NCBI RefSeq assembly: GCF_000282195.1
Contig: NZ_AKJT01000007.1
Coordinates: 26,834-90,833 of the forward strand
DNA length: 64,000 nucleotides
From: Pseudomonas sp. GM18
GTDB lineage: Bacteria; Pseudomonadota; Gammaproteobacteria; Pseudomonadales; Pseudomonadaceae
Direction: 5' to 3'
Shown here piece by piece: positions 1-8,118 of this stretch. A model generated the notes under the pieces. The model saw only the letters and a list, made by a program, of their open reading frames with translations, did no database searches and was not told the origin of the DNA. The first letter of the stretch is position 1. Every line of letters begins with the position of its first letter. Made by a program: the position numbers and the translations under genes.

Positions 1-966
1 TGGCTAGCACTGCTGGCACTGCTGCTGGGCAGCCCGCTTTCTGCCTTTGCGGATGCCGGCAGGCAGCAGGTGCTTGTCGCACTGCCGGCGGTGTATGCAC
101 TCACCTCGGCACTCAGCGAAGGTACGACCGTCGAGGCCGTCCGTCTTCCGCCAGACGCTGCGACACCCATGGAAAGCCAGGCCAACGCGCTGTCGCGCCT
201 GGAGGCCAGCGTGTTCCAGCAGGCCGCCGCCGTGGTCACCCTGGGCAGTCTCTGGCGCGCGGATCCGCTGTATGCGGCGGCACGTCGCCACAATCTGCGG
301 ATCGTCGAGATCGACGCCTCGCGTTCATGGGACACCATCAAGCCCGGCGTGGCCGTGACCCGCGTGCCATCGAACGACGTTCCCTGGGCCGCCGCGCGCG
401 ACGTCGATGGAGGCCCGTCGCCGTACGCCTGGCTCGGCCCCGTCAACGCCATGCGCATGTCGGCGCTGATCGCGGCCGACCTGGCACGCCTGTCCCCCTC
501 CGATGCGCCTCGGATAGAGCGCAACCTCGCCACACTCGAAGGCAGATTGCGCCGGATCAAGGCCGACTACGGTGCCCGGCTGCTGGAAGTGCCGGATCTG
601 CGCGTGCTGTCGCTGGCCAATGAGTTCATCTACCTGTTCGGCGAGTTCGGCATTTTTGTCGACGGCTGGTTCGTCCGGCAGGACATCGACTGGAGCGACG
701 CCGACCGCGCCGCACTGACCCGATACCTGCGCGAGCGTGACATCCGCGTGGTGGTCCACAAGTGGGCACCGGACGCCAGGATCGCCAAGGCCATTCAGGA
801 CGGCGGCGCACGGTTGTTGATACTGGATGCGGGCAACCCGGGAATGCTCACCGACGCGGCCGGCGGGTACGACGCACTCCTGAGTTCGAACCTGGATGCC
901 TTGCTGGCGGCCTTCGCGCCGACTGGCGCCAATACGAGCGGCGATCACAAATCGCCTCTCCAATGA
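1..966 (+). CDS. metal ABC transporter substrate-binding protein, ZnuA-like (5' partial)
   Basis: The frame is open from base 1 and the window starts inside a signal peptide (LALLALLLG, then an AFA cleavage site), so the true start lies just upstream. The mature part looks like a cluster A-I metal-binding lipoprotein/periplasmic protein of the ZnuA/TroA kind that delivers Zn, Mn or a related ion to an inner-membrane ABC transporter. The usual ligand histidines are not where expected: the region matching the DPHxWL motif reads SPYAWLGP (near nt 415-440), and the region matching SHxAFxYF reads ANEFIYLF (near nt 616-640). There is no His-rich loop. Two exported NikK/DUF4198-type proteins follow, so nickel, cobalt or another metal may be the substrate. 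Family is fairly sure, metal is not. Confidence 0.7.
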   Translation, partial: WLALLALLLGSPLSAFADAGRQQVLVALPAVYALTSALSEGTTVEAVRLPPDAATPMESQANALSRLEASVFQQAAAVVTLGSLWRADPLYAAARRHNLRIVEIDASRSWDTIKPGVAVTRVPSNDVPWAAARDVDGGPSPYAWLGPVNAMRMSALIAADLARLSPSDAPRIERNLATLEGRLRRIKADYGARLLEVPDLRVLSLANEFIYLFGEFGIFVDGWFVRQDIDWSDADRAALTRYLRERDIRVVVHKWAPDARIAKAIQDGGARLLILDAGNPGMLTDAAGGYDALLSSNLDALLAAFAPTGANTSGDHKSPLQ

Positions 967-994
967 TCAACTGACCGTGGAGACCGAAGACCTT

Positions 995-1318
995 ATGAAA
1001 CCCCTGGGTTCAGCACCTCGGATACTGATGGCAGGCGCCCTTTTGTTCTGCCAGGCAGCCTTCGCCCATGCCCCCGTCCTCGACTGCTACATCGAGCACG
1101 ATGACCTGGTGAAGTGCGAGGCGGGTTACACCGACGGCAGCTCCGCCGCTGGCAGAAAAATCCATGTCCAGGACACAAGCAACAAGCTGTTGCTCGAAGG
1201 AAGTCTCGGCCAGGACAACACCTTCACGTTCCAGCCCCCCGCCGGAAACTACTCCGTGGTGTTCCTCGGCGGAGACAACCATGACGCCACGATTCAGTCC
1301 TCCGACATTTCAAGGTGA
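995..1318 (+). CDS. small exported protein, transthyretin/NikL-like periplasmic component
   Basis: A 107-residue protein with a clear Sec signal peptide (hydrophobic ILMAGALLFCQAAFA). Predicted cleavage after AFA leaves a mature protein that begins with His (HAPVLDC). The rest looks like a small beta-sandwich domain (KIHVQDTSNKLLLEG, FTFQPPAGNYSVVFLGGDN), as in the carboxypeptidase-regulatory/NikL-like components that assist nickel or cobalt transporters. It lies 28 bp after the binding protein, and its stop overlaps the start region of the next gene, so it is probably in the same operon. A free N-terminal His is typical of metal-binding periplasmic helpers. The role in metal uptake is inferred from family and context. 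Confidence 0.6.
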   Translation: MKPLGSAPRILMAGALLFCQAAFAHAPVLDCYIEHDDLVKCEAGYTDGSSAAGRKIHVQDTSNKLLLEGSLGQDNTFTFQPPAGNYSVVFLGGDNHDATIQSSDISR

Positions 1319-1326
1319 AATCGACC

Positions 1327-2151
1327 ATGCCGATCCAACGACGACTGCTCCAAACCCTTGCCGCTGCTACATTCGGCTGTTTGACCGGCGCAGCACAGGC
1401 CCATTTCCAGATGCTCTACCTTGAGGAAACGGCGCTGCCGCGCGCGGATAAACTGGAGTTCGCGCTAGTGTTCACACATCCCTTCTCCGGCGGCCCCACC
1501 ATGGCCATGGATGAACCCCGCGCCTTCAGCCACATCGGTTCGCACGGCGGGGAAAAAATCGATCTGCGCCAATACTTGCGCCCTGTCCAGTGGCAGAGTC
1601 GCGATAACCAAGCGACCGCCTATCGTGCGTCGATTCCACGCGAGGTGGTGCGCTCACTGGGTGACCATATCTTCGTACTCGAACCCGAGCCCTACCTGGA
1701 AACCGAGGAAGGCGTCTACATCCAACAGTTCACCAAGCTGATCGTGAACGTAGGCGGAGTGCCCGGCAACTGGGCCGAGCCGCAGGGGTTGCCGGTTGAG
1801 ATCCAGCCATTCAGCAAGCCTTATGCAAACTGGACGGGCGGAGTGTTCCGCGCCGTGGTGCTGGCCGACGGCAAGCCCGTTCCGTTCGCCGAGGTCGAAA
1901 TCGAATACCTCAACCATGGCGTCGACATCGAGAAAAACGCCTTTGGCCAGCAAGAATATGTAACGGCACCTCAAGCCTCATTCAAAGCCCTGAGCACGTA
2001 CACCGACTCCGCGGGCATCGTGACCATCGGCCTGCCCCGGGCCGGCTGGTGGGGCATCGCAGCGCTCGACATCGGTACAACGAAAACCCATAAGGGCAAA
2101 CCCTTGTCGCAAGACGCAGTGCTGTGGGTGCAGGCCAGGGATATGAAATGA
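1327..2151 (+). CDS. DUF4198 family periplasmic protein (NikK-like metal uptake component)
   Basis: A 274-residue exported protein. The signal peptide ends in AQA and the mature protein starts with His (HFQMLYLEE), the usual start of DUF4198 proteins. Family traits are the internal FTHPFSGGPTMAMDEPRAF stretch, the central YLETEEGVYIQQFTKLIVN segment and a C-terminal beta domain with TYTDSAGIVTIGLPRAGWWGI. These proteins accompany nickel/cobalt and other metal transporters, but their biochemical role is poorly known. I chose ATG 1327 because AAGGTGA lies 8 bases before it. A GTG at 1315 would overlap the previous stop codon and has no good ribosome-binding site. Likely last gene of the metal operon. 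Confidence 0.72.
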   Translation: MPIQRRLLQTLAAATFGCLTGAAQAHFQMLYLEETALPRADKLEFALVFTHPFSGGPTMAMDEPRAFSHIGSHGGEKIDLRQYLRPVQWQSRDNQATAYRASIPREVVRSLGDHIFVLEPEPYLETEEGVYIQQFTKLIVNVGGVPGNWAEPQGLPVEIQPFSKPYANWTGGVFRAVVLADGKPVPFAEVEIEYLNHGVDIEKNAFGQQEYVTAPQASFKALSTYTDSAGIVTIGLPRAGWWGIAALDIGTTKTHKGKPLSQDAVLWVQARDMK

Positions 2152-2205
2152 AAAACGCATAAAACACCCTCGCCTGACAGGCCTCACGAAAAGCGAGCCC
2201 CGCCC

Positions 2206-2245
2206 CCTCAGAAACGGATAGATATCGCCTCGAATCCGGATAGAT
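2206..2245 (+). promoter_or_regulatory. candidate AntR (AraC/XylS-type) direct-repeat site upstream of antA
   Basis: Two direct repeats, CCTCAGAAACGGATAGAT (2206-2223) and CCTCGAATCCGGATAGAT (2228-2245), match at 14 of 18 positions with a 22-bp period. The identical core is CGGATAGAT. Tandem half-sites two helical turns apart, just upstream of the promoter, are the standard arrangement for AraC/XylS activators such as AntR, which activates antABC with anthranilate in pseudomonads. The site ends 60 bp before the antA start. antR itself is not next to the operon in this window. Confidence 0.55.
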
Positions 2246-2305
2246 GCACCGCACGGAAAGGCTTTCAATCGGGTTGTGCCTAAAACTACAAAAAGGGTGT
2301 ACCTG

Positions 2306-3691
2306 ATGAACAGCACTAGAAGCATTGCGCAGTGGCAAGATTACATTCAGGGTTGCCTGGATTTTCGGCCGGCCGAAGGTATTTACCGCGTCGCCCGTGA
2401 CATGTTCACAGAGCCGGAGCTGTTCGACCTGGAGATGGAACTGATCTTCGAGAAGAACTGGATCTACGCCTGCCACGAGAGTGAAATCGCCAATCCCAAT
2501 GATTTCCTGACGATGCGTGCGGGTCGTCAGCCGATGATCATCACCCGCGACGGGAGCAATCAGCTCCACGCGCTGATCAACGCTTGCCAGCACCGGGGCG
2601 CGACCCTGACTCGCGTCAGCAAAGGTAATCAATCTACCTTCACCTGTCCGTTCCACGCCTGGTGTTACAAAAGTGATGGCCGCCTGGTCAAGGTCAAGGC
2701 CCCGGGGGAATACCCGGAAGGTTTCGACAAGGCAACACGCGGCCTGAAGAAGGCCCGGATCGAGAGCTACAAGGGCTTCGTCTTTATCAGTCTGGACGTC
2801 AATGGCAGCGACTCGCTGGAAGACTACCTCGGCGATGCCAAAGTGTTCTTCGACATGATGGTCGCGCAGTCTCCGACCGGCGAACTGGAAGTACTGCCCG
2901 GCAAGTCGACCTATAGCTATGACGGCAACTGGAAACTGCAGCACGAAAACGGCCTGGATGGTTATCACGTCAGCACCGTGCACTACAACTACGTCTCCAC
3001 GGTGCAGCATCGCCAGCAAGTCAATGCGGCCAAGGGCGGCGGTTCCGACACGCTGGACTACAGCAAGTTGGGCGCCGGCGATGCCGAAACCGACGACGGC
3101 TGGTTCTCGTTCAAGAATGGCCACAGCCTCTTGTTCAGTGACATGCCCAACCCGACTGTACGCGCCGGTTATGCCAGCGTGATGCCGCGTCTGGTGAAGG
3201 AGTACGGCCAGCAACAAGCCGAGTGGATGATGCACCGCCTACGCAACCTCAACATCTACCCAAGCCTGTTCTTCATGGATCAGATCAGCTCGCAGTTACG
3301 CATCGTACGCCCGGTGGCCTGGAACAAGACCGAGATCACCAGCCAGTGCATCGGCGTCAAGGGTGAGTCCGACGCGGATCGGGAAAACCGGATTCGCCAG
3401 TTCGAGGACTTCTTCAACGTTTCAGGCATGGGCACTCCCGACGACCTGGTGGAATTTCGCGAAGCACAGCGCGGATTCCAGGCCCGCCTCGAGCGCTGGA
3501 ACGAAGTATCGCGCGGCAGTGAAAAGTGGGTCGAAGGCCCCACCGCGAACAGCGAGGTTCTGGGCATCAGCCCGGTACTGACCGGCACCGAGTTCACGCA
3601 TGAGGGGCTCTACATCAATCAGCACGGATCCTGGCAGCGCTTCCTTCTGCAAGGTCTGGAACAAAAAGCCCTGAAGTTGAAGGAGGTGTGA
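2306..3691 (+). CDS. antA: anthranilate 1,2-dioxygenase, large (alpha) subunit
   Basis: 461 residues. This is the catalytic alpha subunit of the two-component dioxygenase that turns anthranilate into catechol, CO2 and ammonia in the cytoplasm. The Rieske [2Fe-2S] ligands are C94-x-H96 and C114-x2-H117. The mononuclear iron site is seen as D218, H221 and H226 in LDGYHVSTVH. The sequence matches my memory of Pseudomonas AntA rather than BenA or XylX (for example IFEKNWIYACHESEI and GRLVKVKAPGEY). ATG 2306 is preferred over an upstream ATG at 2276 because AAGGG precedes it and the homology begins there. First gene of antABC; antB follows after one base and its ribosome-binding site lies inside antA. 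Confidence 0.93.
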   Translation: MNSTRSIAQWQDYIQGCLDFRPAEGIYRVARDMFTEPELFDLEMELIFEKNWIYACHESEIANPNDFLTMRAGRQPMIITRDGSNQLHALINACQHRGATLTRVSKGNQSTFTCPFHAWCYKSDGRLVKVKAPGEYPEGFDKATRGLKKARIESYKGFVFISLDVNGSDSLEDYLGDAKVFFDMMVAQSPTGELEVLPGKSTYSYDGNWKLQHENGLDGYHVSTVHYNYVSTVQHRQQVNAAKGGGSDTLDYSKLGAGDAETDDGWFSFKNGHSLLFSDMPNPTVRAGYASVMPRLVKEYGQQQAEWMMHRLRNLNIYPSLFFMDQISSQLRIVRPVAWNKTEITSQCIGVKGESDADRENRIRQFEDFFNVSGMGTPDDLVEFREAQRGFQARLERWNEVSRGSEKWVEGPTANSEVLGISPVLTGTEFTHEGLYINQHGSWQRFLLQGLEQKALKLKEV

Positions 3692-3692
3692 A

Positions 3693-4181
3693 ATGAGCGC
3701 ACTACAACATTCCGTCGAACAATTTCTCTATCACAAAGCTGAACTGTGTGATCAGCAGGATTGGGACGCCTACATCGCCCTGTTTGATGAACAGAGCGAA
3801 TTCCACCTGCCGCAATGGGAGTCGGAGCATGTGTACACCACCGATCCCAAGCGCGGCATGTCGCTGATTTACTACTCGAACCGCTCCGGTCTGGAAGACC
3901 GGGTATTTCGTCTGCGCACAGGCAAGTCGGCAGCGTCAAACCCGATGCCGCGCACCTTGCATCAAATCAGCAATGTGCGAATCAAGGAGATCGATAACGG
4001 CTTGCTTGAAGTCAAGGCCGCCTGGGTCACGCTCTACACCCGGCAAGGGTTGTCCGAGCAGTTCTACGGCCATGTGACCTACCATCTCAAAGCGGTGGCA
4101 GACAGCTGGAAGATCACCCGCAAGCACATCGTGCTGCTCAACGACACGATCAACTCAGTGCTTGATTTCTATCACCTGTGA
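3693..4181 (+). CDS. antB: anthranilate 1,2-dioxygenase, small (beta) subunit
   Basis: 162 residues, the normal length for the beta subunit of ring-hydroxylating dioxygenases, with the NTF2-like fold of that family. It supports assembly of the alpha3beta3 enzyme and has no redox centre of its own. Family traits are the N-terminal VEQFLYHKAELCDQQDWDAYI, the middle RTLHQISNVRI and the C-terminal HIVLLNDTINSVLDFYHL. AAGGAGGTG just before the ATG lies in the end of antA. antC starts 18 bp after the stop codon. Confidence 0.93.
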   Translation: MSALQHSVEQFLYHKAELCDQQDWDAYIALFDEQSEFHLPQWESEHVYTTDPKRGMSLIYYSNRSGLEDRVFRLRTGKSAASNPMPRTLHQISNVRIKEIDNGLLEVKAAWVTLYTRQGLSEQFYGHVTYHLKAVADSWKITRKHIVLLNDTINSVLDFYHL

Positions 4182-4199
4182 ACTGTGGGGCACGCTGTC

Positions 4200-5231
4200 A
4201 TGAACCATAAAGTCGCTTTCAGCTTCGCAGATGGCAAGACCTCGTTCTTCGAGGTCAAACCAAACGAACTGCTGCTCGACGCCGCGCTACGCAATGGCGT
4301 AAACATCCCGCTGGACTGTCGCGAAGGTGTCTGTGGCACTTGCCAGGGTCGCTGCGAATCAGGCCAATTCACTCAAGACTACGTCGATGAAGAGGCATTG
4401 TCCGAGCAAGATCTGGCGCAACGCAAAATGCTCTCTTGCCAGACCCGCGTGCAATCGGATGCCTCGTTCTATTTCGACTTCGATTCGAGCTTGTGCAACG
4501 CTGGCGCAACCCGGTTACTGCAAACGGTGATCACCGGTGTAGAACAGGTTTCGGCCACCACGGCGATCCTCCATCTGGACGCTAGTTCCCACCAGCAGCA
4601 ACTGGACTTTCTGCCGGGGCAATACGCTCGACTGCATGTACCGGGCACCAGTGAGTGGCGCTCCTACTCATTCGCCAACCGCCCCAATCCCACCAACCAA
4701 TTGCAGTTTCTCATCAGGCTCCTGCCTGATGGCGTGATGAGCAACTTCATCCGTGAGCATTGCCGCCCTGGTCAAACACTCGAGCTCGAGGCCCCATTGG
4801 GGAGCTTTTATCTACGTCAGGTGACCAAGCCTCTGGTACTGGTGGCTGGAGGCACCGGCCTGTCGGCCTTCCTCGGGATGCTTGATAACATTGCAGAAAA
4901 AGGTGGCTGCGGGCACCCGATCCAGCTGTTCTATGGCGTCACGCAGGACAATGACCTGTGCGAAACTCAACGCCTGGCTGATTATCGCGACCGCATCGCC
5001 GACTTCGACTATCACCTTGTGGTTTCGAAACCCTCCGTGGATTGGCAAGGTAAAACCGGATGGATTCCTGACCACTTCGACCGTCAGTCGTTCGACGCCA
5101 ACCCATTCGACATCTATCTGTGCGGTCCTCCGCCCATGGTCGACGCGATTAAAACCTGGTTCAACGATCAGAAGATCGAGCAGTTCCAGATGTATTACGA
5201 GAAGTTTATCGAAAGCAATTCCAAACATTGA
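4200..5231 (+). CDS. antC: anthranilate 1,2-dioxygenase electron transfer component (reductase)
   Basis: 343 residues. It passes electrons from NADH through FAD and a plant-type [2Fe-2S] cluster to the Rieske centre of AntAB. The N-terminal ferredoxin domain shows C40, C45, C48 and C80. The FAD-binding RSYSFANR motif lies near residues 155-162, the NAD-binding GGTGLSAFLGM near 219-229, and the C-terminal YLCGPPPMVD near 307-316 completes the ferredoxin reductase module. I chose ATG 4200, where homology begins; a GTG at 4185 would add five residues. Last gene of antABC, followed directly by a strong terminator. Confidence 0.93.
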   Translation: MNHKVAFSFADGKTSFFEVKPNELLLDAALRNGVNIPLDCREGVCGTCQGRCESGQFTQDYVDEEALSEQDLAQRKMLSCQTRVQSDASFYFDFDSSLCNAGATRLLQTVITGVEQVSATTAILHLDASSHQQQLDFLPGQYARLHVPGTSEWRSYSFANRPNPTNQLQFLIRLLPDGVMSNFIREHCRPGQTLELEAPLGSFYLRQVTKPLVLVAGGTGLSAFLGMLDNIAEKGGCGHPIQLFYGVTQDNDLCETQRLADYRDRIADFDYHLVVSKPSVDWQGKTGWIPDHFDRQSFDANPFDIYLCGPPPMVDAIKTWFNDQKIEQFQMYYEKFIESNSKH

Positions 5232-5233
5232 GC

Positions 5234-5281
5234 AACAGGGAAATATCCGGAGAGGCATCCAGATATTTCCCTGTTTTTTTT
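5234..5281 (+). terminator. rho-independent terminator of antABC
   Basis: Perfect 14-bp stem: AACAGGGAAATATC (5234-5247) pairs with GATATTTCCCTGTT (5262-5275), with a 14-base loop and an unbroken run of eight T (5274-5281). It starts 3 bases after the antC stop codon. Confidence 0.95.
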
Positions 5282-5372
5282 ATCGTCTGACTACGTCGCA
5301 GCCAATCTCCCTCCCTCAAAAAATCAACGATCAAAACGCTCAGCCAAATGACGCAACGCTTCGGCCTGAGCC

Positions 5373-6662
5373 TCAAAACAAGGCATCCAGTACCCGGTAA
5401 TAGGTGATGCCAGCGGCAAGATAGAGCCGCTGCAAAGCATGAAACGGAATTTTGCGCAGCGGCGTGATCGGAAACGGGAAGTCCTCCGTTTCCCCCGACA
5501 GTTTCGCTGCCAGATGCCGGCCTAACACCGTCGACAGCGCAATGCCGCGCCCGTTGTAGCCGAGCAAGATCGACAACCCGGCGGCGGGCTCATGAACATG
5601 CGGAAGAAAGCTCTGAGTCAGAGCAACCCGACCACTCCACCGATACTCGACAGGGACATCCAGCAGTTGCGGGAACAGCGCATTCAGCGAACGTTCCAGG
5701 TGTCCCCAGTCACTCTGTCGGGAAGGCTCCGAGAATGGCCCCCGCCCTCCCAGAAGCAAACGGCCTTGTGCATCTTGCTTGAAATAGAGCAGCAAGCGTC
5801 GTGAGTCCGAACAGACCTCGCCACCGGGCAGGATGGTCTTGCGTATCGCCTGCGGCAGCGGACGGGTGGCAATGATGAAGCTATTGGCCGCGACGACGGT
5901 TTGGCGCAAACCGGGCCACAGGTCGTCGGTATAACCATCGGTGGCCAACAACACCCGCTGCGCATTGATCTTGAATCCTTGCGCAGTGGACACATTCCAG
6001 CCTGATCGTTGCCGCTGCAGCCCCGTGACACGACTGTGACCGTGAATCATCGCACCCAGCCCTATTGCAGCCCTCGCCAGGCCACGGGCATAACTCAAGG
6101 GGTGCAAGCTGCCAGCCCGCGGGTCGACCCAGCCACCCAGGTAATTCTCGGTACCAATACGTTGACTCACGGCTGCCCGGTCCAGCAGCTCCACATTGAC
6201 TCCCCGTCCTTGCCATTGCGCGGCACGTTGCTCGATGGCCTTCATCGCGGTTGCTGAGCAGGCCGGTTGAATCCAGCCTTTTCGGGTCGCATCACACTCA
6301 ATGCTGTACTGGCGAATCAACGAAAACACTTCGTCAGCGGCTGAACCGGCAGCGCCGATCATCGCTTCGGCACGGGCCGGACCGAACTTGGCATGCAGTT
6401 GCTCCGGGTCGAACTTCAGCCCTGGAATCACCTGTCCGCCGTTACGCCCCGAGGCCCCCCAGCCGGGCTCGCCAGCATCCAGCACACAGACGCTGACACC
6501 CGCTTCGGCCAATCGCAAAGCAGTCACCAGACCGGTGTAGCCGGCACCGACGATGGCTACGTCCACTTGTTTGTCTTCGGCCAGTGCCGGCGTTTCCACC
6601 GCCGGTGTTGCCGTCGCTGCCCAGAGAGAGGCTGGCAGTTGAGGCGCGAAAGGTGCATTCAT
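5373..6662 (-). CDS. FAD-dependent amino acid/amine oxidase (DAO family, PuuB/OrdL-like)
   Basis: 429 residues. The dinucleotide-binding motif VDVAIVGAGYTGLVTALRLAEAG lies near residues 34-56. The GASGRNGGQ segment and C-terminal ILLGYNGRGIALSTVLGR are typical of the D-amino acid oxidase fold, closest to gamma-glutamylputrescine oxidase-like proteins. It should oxidise an amine or amino acid to an imine with release of peroxide; the substrate cannot be read from sequence. The start ATG at 6662 overlaps the stop of the ABC ATPase gene by 4 bp, so it is the last gene of the transporter operon. This suggests that it oxidises the imported compound. Nothing looks broken. Confidence 0.85.
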   Translation of the reverse strand: MNAPFAPQLPASLWAATATPAVETPALAEDKQVDVAIVGAGYTGLVTALRLAEAGVSVCVLDAGEPGWGASGRNGGQVIPGLKFDPEQLHAKFGPARAEAMIGAAGSAADEVFSLIRQYSIECDATRKGWIQPACSATAMKAIEQRAAQWQGRGVNVELLDRAAVSQRIGTENYLGGWVDPRAGSLHPLSYARGLARAAIGLGAMIHGHSRVTGLQRQRSGWNVSTAQGFKINAQRVLLATDGYTDDLWPGLRQTVVAANSFIIATRPLPQAIRKTILPGGEVCSDSRRLLLYFKQDAQGRLLLGGRGPFSEPSRQSDWGHLERSLNALFPQLLDVPVEYRWSGRVALTQSFLPHVHEPAAGLSILLGYNGRGIALSTVLGRHLAAKLSGETEDFPFPITPLRKIPFHALQRLYLAAGITYYRVLDALF

Positions 6663-7405
6663 GCCTGCACCTCCCCGCTGTGATTGAGCAGTCGGCGGAG
6701 AAAGTCCTGTGTGCGCGGATGCGTCGGGGTACTGAGCACCTCCCCGGCCGGGCCTGACTCGACGATCTTGCCGCTGTGAAGAAAACATACCTTGTCGGCT
6801 ACGTCTCGAGCGAAAGCCATCTCGTGTGTCACCACGATCATCGTCATGCCCTCATCAGCGAGTTTGCGCATCACCGCCAACACTTCGCCGACCAGCTCCG
6901 GGTCGAGCGCCGAGGTTGGTTCGTCGAAGAGAATCGCCTGAGGGTTCATCGCCAACGCTCTGGCAATGGCGACACGTTGCTGCTGACCACCGGACAGTTC
7001 GTCCGGGTAGGCATTCATCCGATGGGACAAACCGACCTTTTCCATCAGCGCCTCAGCGTTCTTGCGAGCGGTCTGGGGGTTCTCCTTCTTTACGTAGATC
7101 GGCCCTTCCATGACATTTTCCAGGGCTGTGCGGTGCGGGAACAGATTGAAGCGCTGAAAGACCATCGCCACCCGGCTGCGAATGCCGTGAATGCTCCTGT
7201 TGTGGCGATCAACACGTTCACTGCTGACCAGGATGTCGCCCTGATCGTAACTTTCCAGGCCGTTGATGCAGCGCAGCAACGTCGACTTCCCGGACCCCGA
7301 GGGGCCGATCAGGCAGACCACCTCGCCGTTTCGAACATGCAAGTCGATGCCTTCGAGGACCGCCACGCTGCCGTAACTCTTGTGAATGCCCTTGATCTCG
7401 ATCAT
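6659..7405 (-). CDS. polar amino acid ABC transporter, ATP-binding protein (GlnQ/HisP type)
   Basis: 248 residues. Walker A is GPSGSGKST (residues 34-42), the signature is LSGGQQQR, and Walker B is AILFDEPTSALD. The overall sequence (for example MVFQRFNLFPHRTALENV and EGMTMIVVTHEMAFARDVADKV) is that of the PAAT amino-acid importer ATPases. It powers import by the permease encoded immediately upstream (4-bp overlap) and the binding protein at the head of the operon. Confidence 0.93.
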   Translation of the reverse strand: MIEIKGIHKSYGSVAVLEGIDLHVRNGEVVCLIGPSGSGKSTLLRCINGLESYDQGDILVSSERVDRHNRSIHGIRSRVAMVFQRFNLFPHRTALENVMEGPIYVKKENPQTARKNAEALMEKVGLSHRMNAYPDELSGGQQQRVAIARALAMNPQAILFDEPTSALDPELVGEVLAVMRKLADEGMTMIVVTHEMAFARDVADKVCFLHSGKIVESGPAGEVLSTPTHPRTQDFLRRLLNHSGEVQA

Positions 7406-8058
7406 GACGTTCTCCGGGTGCTGAAGCGTGCTTCCAGACGACGCAGCGCAAAGGACAGTGGCAGGCTCATCGCAAGGTAGAGCAATGCCACCAGGGTGTA
7501 GACCGTCATGTTCTCGAAGGTCGAGGAGGCGATCAGCTGACCCGCGCGCGTCATCTCGGCCACGGTGATGGTCGATACCAGCGAGGAGTCCTTGAGCATC
7601 ATGACCAGCGTATTGCCATAAGGCGGCAACGCAATGCGGAATGCCTGGGGCAACACCACCCGCCGCATCACCATCGCACCGCGCATACCCAGGGATTCCG
7701 CGGCCTCGATCTGCCCTTGCTGAATGGCCTGGATACCGGCCCGAAAGTTCTCTGCCTGATACGCCGAATACGCGATCCCCAGGCCAATGACACCGGCCTG
7801 CATCGCCGTCAGCTGGATGCCGAATTCGGGCAGGACGAAATAGATATAAAACAGCTGCACGATAATCGGCAGACCACGAATGATGTTCACCACGCTAATG
7901 GCGAACAAGGCGATCGTGCGTATTTTCGAGACCATCATCAGGGCGAACAGCAGCCCGATCAGCGAGCTGAGCACGAACGAGCCCGCCGTGACTTGAAGAG
8001 TGACCACCGCCCCCTTGAGCAGAATGGGGAGGAAGTCCAAAGCATTCTGGAGAATCAT
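7402..8058 (-). CDS. polar amino acid ABC transporter, permease (HisM/GlnP type)
   Basis: About 218 residues with several membrane segments. The permease-ATPase coupling loop EAAESLGMRGAMVMRRVVLPQAFR is characteristic of PAAT family permeases, as is LKDSSLVSTITVAEM. Only one permease gene is present, so it probably forms a homodimer. The start is uncertain: ATG 8058 is chosen, but a GTG at 8070 is in frame, and neither has a strong ribosome-binding site. It lies about 60 bp after the binding protein gene and overlaps the ATPase gene by 4 bp. Confidence 0.9.
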   Translation of the reverse strand: MILQNALDFLPILLKGAVVTLQVTAGSFVLSSLIGLLFALMMVSKIRTIALFAISVVNIIRGLPIIVQLFYIYFVLPEFGIQLTAMQAGVIGLGIAYSAYQAENFRAGIQAIQQGQIEAAESLGMRGAMVMRRVVLPQAFRIALPPYGNTLVMMLKDSSLVSTITVAEMTRAGQLIASSTFENMTVYTLVALLYLAMSLPLSFALRRLEARFSTRRTS

Positions 8059-8118
8059 AAGGCTACCCACGAAACCAGGAGTGGAACGGCCCGTCGCGAA
8101 GGACGGGCGCCGAGACCG

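Noticed and set aside
1982..3235. 417-codon antisense frame over the antA start
   Set aside because: It runs across two real plus-strand genes and shows no family features.
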